Shown here: positions 7,201 to 9,719 of the stretch, in pieces
Layout: each line of letters starts with the position of its first letter
How positions within the stretch are numbered: the stretch's first letter is position 1
Translations under genes and position numbers: made by a program
Notes under the pieces: generated by a model
Database searches by the model: none
Seen by the model: only the letters and a program-made list of their open reading frames with translations
What the model was told of the DNA's origin: nothing
DNA from: an uncultured Oscillospiraceae bacterium
Lineage (GTDB): Bacteria; Bacillota; Clostridia; Oscillospirales; Oscillospiraceae
Direction of reading: 5' to 3'
Length of the DNA stretch: 9,719 bases
NCBI GenBank assembly: GCA_947631805.1
Contig: CANRNA010000051.1
Location: 1 to 9,719 of the forward strand

Positions 7201-7247
7201 ACGAGTTCGGACTGATAAGCGGACAGCAGGGAGGTGACGAGCAGTGA
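4227..7247 (+). CDS. Large extracellular sugar-binding protein of an ABC importer, fused to two CBM-like domains
   Basis: Predicted binding component of a CUT1-type sugar importer. It has 1006 residues, while ordinary sugar-binding proteins have about 400-550. Layout: signal peptide about 1-33 (basic start, hydrophobic 13-27, cleavage near CAQA); beta-sandwich 1 about 78-258; beta-sandwich 2 starting with IRIEAEN near 282; a helical block about 419-536 with a heptad pattern (461, 464, 468, 471, 475, 478, 482, 485); a return to the sandwich (PLQLDRIYVYSPD, 538-550); then the binding fold about 592-1000, starting ATAITLWIGTGRDQ and including GEGPDVAIQVP, YGLPETQTFPMMFYRKD and PETWDD-like PQTWDD. 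No lipobox is present: Cys30 is preceded by TPV. GTG at 4227 is given; ATG at 4233 is equally possible, with AGGGG at 4221-4225 seven bases before it. The stop overlaps the permease start by four bases. The ligand is inferred from the mannanase, not visible in the protein. Confidence 0.9.
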   Translation: MTMTSRKKTAGRIAGALAGVMALTLATPVCAQAQEAPEQTQTRSQLEELVSEYAVSADKLGYKDYILQHEGQDRPKDTIAIDADSFVRYEEADAPAQPEVRSDFEGMEGESVLTAENSLIEFSFTVDQPGYYDLSLVYYPVAGKNSAIQRSVFLDGELPYSELSLVEFQRVWVCQVQDTYTDEAGVEVLSWAKDNQGNDLKPGMAEAPEWMESYVYDSQGYVTTPLALYLTAGEHTLTLTGLREPMLLRKVELSNRDTVLPYAEVKASNDAKGCADTSGQMIRIEAENTAKTSSPMLYALQDQSSPAVYPASPKALLNNTIGGNGWKLNGQWMEWNFTVEQSGYYNIALFDRQNFVKGIYVSRRISIDGEIPFEEMEDYGFTYGSGWRQDVLSDSEGEPYSFYLEAGEHTLRMEVVLGKFADIISSVQDCVTQLNAIYRSVIRITGVSPDRYRDYEIEQSLPELEGELEAVKAELDDAITRLRDLIGENSDKESVLITMSDQLGELIFDQERFTEVISAYKVNMRATATWITQVIDQPLQLDRIYVYSPDTEVKAENTGFFPSLWHELKRLFYSFIIDYNQIGDVSSGEDATAITLWIGTGRDQANIIKALIDSTFTPQSNINVNVQLVDMNTLLRATLAGEGPDVAIQVPNTNGIAGAVLTTGNDTAVNYGIRNAVMNLRQFDDYDEVAARFSPSAMVQLEFYGKTYGLPETQTFPMMFYRKDILAELGMEVPQTWDDVKVAMTVLAKNQMEFGMLPSEQIFAMLLYQNGGVYYNDEGSVSALDSEEAVNTFKQYCEYYTDYKLDKETSVEQRFRTGECPIIISDYTLYNNLQVSAPDIDGLWGIAPVPGRQTEDGTIDRSVGSTGLTSLIMSATKEPEACWEFLKWWTSASTQTTFGYEMESLQGEAGRVPTANLEAFGNLAWKASDMEALLEQYQWVQGIPQVPGGYYSWRNVNNAFYTVTTDTDFASPREELMDKVVLINTELKYKWDEFGLISGQQGGDEQ

Positions 7248-8191
7248 ATGAAGCCATGGAGAGCCGGAAGGGCGCCAAACGCAGAGGGGCGCTCTTCTCG
7301 GGCCGGAAGGGGAACCGGCTGGGCGGCCACACCGCCTCCTATCTGATGCTGGCGCCCTATTTTATCCTGTTCACCCTGTTCACCGTTTTGCCGGTGCTGG
7401 CCTCCATCGTGTTGAGCTTCACGGACTTCAACATGCTGGAGCGGCCCCATTTCGTGGGCTGGACCAACTATATCCGGCTGCTGGTCAACGACGATCTGTT
7501 CATCGTGGCCCTGAAAAACACCCTCCTGTTCGCCGTCATCACAGGCCCCATCAGCTATCTGATGTGCCTGCTGTTTGCCTGGGTCATCAACGAATTCAAG
7601 GGTAAGCTGCGGGCGTTTCTGACGCTGATATTCTACGCGCCGTCTATCTGCGGCAACGCCTATATGATCTGGCAGATCATCCTCACCGGCGACCGCTACG
7701 GCTACCTCAACGGCCTGCTTTTGAAATGGGACATCATCAACGAGGCCATCATCTGGATGAAGACGGAGAAATACGTGCTGCCGCTGCTGATCGTGGTGCA
7801 GCTGTGGCTGAGCCTGGGCACGGGCTTTCTGTCCTTCATCGCGGGCCTCCAGACCGTGGACAAGAGCCTGTATGAGGCAGGCGCCCTGGACGGCATCAAA
7901 AACCGCTGGCAGGAGCTGTGGTTCATCACCCTGCCCGCCATGAAGCCCCAGCTCATGTTCGGCGCGGTGATGCAGATCACCCAGTCCTTTGCCATCGCGG
8001 ACATATCCATCCAGCTGGCGGGCAACCCGTCGGTGAACTACGCCGGTTCGACGGTGGTCACCCACCTGCTGGATTACGGTACGGTCCGATTTGAGATGGG
8101 CTACGCCTCCGCCATAGCGACTATCCTGTTTTTGCTGATGGTGGGCACCAACAAGCTGGTGCAGCGGCTGCTAAGAAGGGTGGGGGAGTGA
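7244..8191 (+). CDS. Sugar ABC importer permease, MalF-type (CUT1)
   Basis: One of two membrane subunits forming the import channel for the sugar delivered by the upstream binding protein. The 315 residues start with a basic cytoplasmic tail (KGAKRRGALFSGRKGNR), followed by about six membrane helices beginning near 33 (YLMLAPYFILFTLFTVLPVL, a typical first helix of this family). The cytoplasmic EAA loop that docks the ATPase is clear at 211-236: EAGALDGIKNRW, then the conserved ITLPAMKP. The GTG start overlaps the preceding stop (GTGA) and is supported by a strong GGGAGGTGA ribosome binding site at 7229-7237, six bases upstream; ATG at 7256 is less well placed. No ATPase gene is in the window. 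Firmicutes importers of this class commonly share one MsmX/MsmK-like ATPase encoded elsewhere. Confidence 0.95.
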   Translation: MNEAMESRKGAKRRGALFSGRKGNRLGGHTASYLMLAPYFILFTLFTVLPVLASIVLSFTDFNMLERPHFVGWTNYIRLLVNDDLFIVALKNTLLFAVITGPISYLMCLLFAWVINEFKGKLRAFLTLIFYAPSICGNAYMIWQIILTGDRYGYLNGLLLKWDIINEAIIWMKTEKYVLPLLIVVQLWLSLGTGFLSFIAGLQTVDKSLYEAGALDGIKNRWQELWFITLPAMKPQLMFGAVMQITQSFAIADISIQLAGNPSVNYAGSTVVTHLLDYGTVRFEMGYASAIATILFLLMVGTNKLVQRLLRRVGE

Positions 8192-8192
8192 G

Positions 8193-9071
8193 ATGAAGAA
8201 ACTGCGCCACCTCTTCCGCCACCGGAAAAACCGCAAGATCAACCGCTCCCCCGCGGGCAACGCGCTGCTGTTTTTCCTCATGGGCATATTCGGCGTGCTC
8301 ATGGCCGTGCCCCTGGTGATGATCGTCAACAACGCCCTCAAGCCTCTGGACGAGCTGTTCCAGTATCCGCCCAAGCTGTTCGTGCGAAACCCCACCCTGA
8401 ACAACTTCGTGGACCTGTTCGTGGCCATGAACTCCTCCTGGGTCCCCTTCTCCCGGTATGTGCTCAACACGGTCATCATCACCGTGGGCGGCACGGTGGG
8501 CCACGTGATACTGGCCTCCATGGCGGCCTATCCCCTTTCCAAGCACGAGTTCAAGGGCAAGAACCTGCTGTTCAGCATGGTGGTGCTGTCCATGATGTTT
8601 TCCTGGACGGTCACCCAGATACCCAACTATATGATCATCTCCTGGCTGCACATCAACAACACCTACTGGGCGCTGATACTGCCCGCCTGCTCCTTCGGCA
8701 TGGGCCTTTATCTGATGAAGCAGTTCATGGACCAGCTCCCCAACGCGCTCATGGAGTCCGCCCGGCTGGACGGGGCGGGGGAGTTCCGGGTGTTTTTCCG
8801 CATCGTGATGCCAAACGTCAAGCCCGCGTGGCTGACGCTGGCCATCTTCCAGTTCCAGCAGATGTGGGGCAATACGGGGTATATGTTCCTCCGGGACGAG
8901 GAGCTCAAGCCTTTGCAGTACTCCCTGCAGCAGATAGCCGCAGGCGGTACGGCCAGGGCGGGGGCCAGCGCGGCGGTGACCTTCATCATCGCGGCCATAC
9001 CCATCATCTTCTTCCTCATCTGCCAGAGCAACGTGCTGGAGACCATGACCACCTCCGGCATGAAGGAATAA
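8193..9071 (+). CDS. Sugar ABC importer permease, MalG-type (CUT1)
   Basis: Second membrane subunit of the importer, partner of the permease just upstream. The 292 residues show a very basic N-terminus (KKLRHLFRHRKNRKINRSP), a first helix about 22-45 and about five further membrane segments. NNALKPLDELFQYPPKLF (46-63) is the usual periplasm-facing stretch after helix one in MalG-type proteins. The EAA loop lies at 188-211 (ESARLDGAGEFRVFF, then IVMPNVKP). The start ATG follows the previous stop after one base, with GGGGGAG at 8182-8188 as ribosome binding site inside the upstream gene, indicating coupled, stoichiometric translation of the two subunits. Confidence 0.95.
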   Translation: MKKLRHLFRHRKNRKINRSPAGNALLFFLMGIFGVLMAVPLVMIVNNALKPLDELFQYPPKLFVRNPTLNNFVDLFVAMNSSWVPFSRYVLNTVIITVGGTVGHVILASMAAYPLSKHEFKGKNLLFSMVVLSMMFSWTVTQIPNYMIISWLHINNTYWALILPACSFGMGLYLMKQFMDQLPNALMESARLDGAGEFRVFFRIVMPNVKPAWLTLAIFQFQQMWGNTGYMFLRDEELKPLQYSLQQIAAGGTARAGASAAVTFIIAAIPIIFFLICQSNVLETMTTSGMKE

Positions 9072-9084
9072 GGGGGGCAGAGGG

Positions 9085-9719
9085 ATGAAAGTGATGAAAA
9101 AGCTCTCCTCGCTGCTGCTGGCGGCGCTGCTGCTGGCCTCGTGCCTGCCGGTGCAGGCCCTGGCGGACAGCGTGCCCTACGACACGTATAATTACGACTA
9201 CTGGGAAGAGATCGTCCGGATACCGGCGCCTTACGTGCCCGGGGGGACCATCTCCGGCGTGAGCCTGGACTGCGGGGCCTTCGCCAGCCCCCAGGACATC
9301 TGCGTGGCCCCGGACGGGGACCTGTATATCGCCGACACCGGCCATAACCGGATCGTGGTGGTGGACGGGACCAGCCACCGGGAGAAAAAGGTCATCGACA
9401 CCTTTGAAAACGAGGGCCAGGCCGACACCTTCAACGCCCCCACCGGCGTGTGCGTGTCGGAAAACGGACAGCTCTATATCGCCGACAGGGAAAACCAGCG
9501 CATCGTGGTGCTGGAGCTGGACGGCACGCTGGACCGCATCGTCCGTGATCCCCAGTCGGACGTGCTGCCCGCGGGGTTCGTGTTCAAGCCCCTGAAAATA
9601 TCGGTGGACTACGCGGACCGTATCTACTGCATCGCCCAGAACATGTTCCAGGGCATTCTGGTCTTTGAGACCGACGGCCAGTTCTCCGGCTTCTTCGGCA
9701 CCATCAACGTGCAGCTCAC
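9085..9719 (+). CDS. Exported NHL-repeat beta-propeller protein (3' partial)
   Basis: The frame is open from ATG 9085 to the end of the window (211 codons visible). An export signal comes first: MKVMKK, a hydrophobic stretch 7-19, then LASC at 17-20, which fits a lipobox; a normal signal-peptidase site (ALA, cleavage near 27) is also possible. After a conserved-looking YDTYNYDYWEEIVRIPAPYV come NHL-type blades at 66-95 (SPQDICVAPDGDLYIADTGH, then NRIVVVDG), 116-147 (APTGVCVSENGQLYIADREN, then QRIVVLELDG) and about 168-198 (a weaker third, ISVDYADRIYCIAQ, then ILVFETDG). NHL propellers bind proteins, RNA or sugars; its ligand here is unknown. The gene follows the permease after 13 bases. GGGGGG at 9072-9077 suits ATG 9085; AGAGGG at 9079-9084 would suit ATG 9094 (MKKLSSLLL). 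Position in the operon suggests a role at the cell surface in mannan capture, which is inference. Confidence 0.85.
   Translation, partial: MKVMKKLSSLLLAALLLASCLPVQALADSVPYDTYNYDYWEEIVRIPAPYVPGGTISGVSLDCGAFASPQDICVAPDGDLYIADTGHNRIVVVDGTSHREKKVIDTFENEGQADTFNAPTGVCVSENGQLYIADRENQRIVVLELDGTLDRIVRDPQSDVLPAGFVFKPLKISVDYADRIYCIAQNMFQGILVFETDGQFSGFFGTINVQL

Noticed and set aside
7106..8065. Minus-strand open frame of 319 codons opposite the first permease
   Set aside because: Its His/Gln/Asp/Glu-rich composition mirrors hydrophobic permease codons; the + strand has a valid EAA loop and ribosome binding site.

Overview
The window reads as part of a galactomannan- or mannan-utilisation locus from a high-GC, Gram-positive-type gut clostridium, with Oscillospiraceae-like Firmicutes as the best guess. 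The grounds are a GC-rich coding sequence, strong purine-rich Shine-Dalgarno sites, several GTG starts, a YesL/DUF624 gene (a Firmicutes family found in sugar operons), and a CUT1 sugar importer without its own ATPase. The taxon is inferred; there is no rRNA or other marker gene here. All supported genes are on the + strand.

Layout: (1) positions 1-1863 carry the 3' part of a GH36 alpha-galactosidase whose N-terminus lies outside the window. (2) Positions 1864-2102 are an AT-rich intergenic island, in sharp contrast to its surroundings. It holds a very long near-perfect hairpin ending in a T tract (probable terminator of the GH36 gene), a probable sigma-A promoter partly inside that hairpin, two TTAGCTAA palindromes exactly 10 bp apart over the promoter's -10 and start region, and a GC-rich leader hairpin just before the next ribosome binding site. 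(3) Positions 2103-9719 are one tightly packed six-gene operon, still open at the window end: a secreted GH26 beta-mannanase with an N-terminal CBM35-like module, a YesL/DUF624 membrane protein, a giant solute-binding protein fused to two carbohydrate-binding-like beta-sandwiches, two MalF/MalG-type permeases, and the start of an exported NHL-repeat beta-propeller protein.

Proposed logic: the mannanase cuts mannan outside the cell, the fused binding protein captures polymer ends or oligosaccharides and hands them to the permease pair (powered by a shared MsmX/MsmK-type ATPase encoded elsewhere), and the GH36 enzyme removes alpha-galactosyl branches. The roles of YesL and the NHL protein are unknown.

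The least ordinary items are the architecture of the 1006-residue binding protein (duplicated beta-sandwich, with a roughly 115-residue helical block apparently nested inside the second copy, and no lipobox), the exported NHL protein that does have a lipobox-like motif, and the compact regulatory island at 1864-2102.
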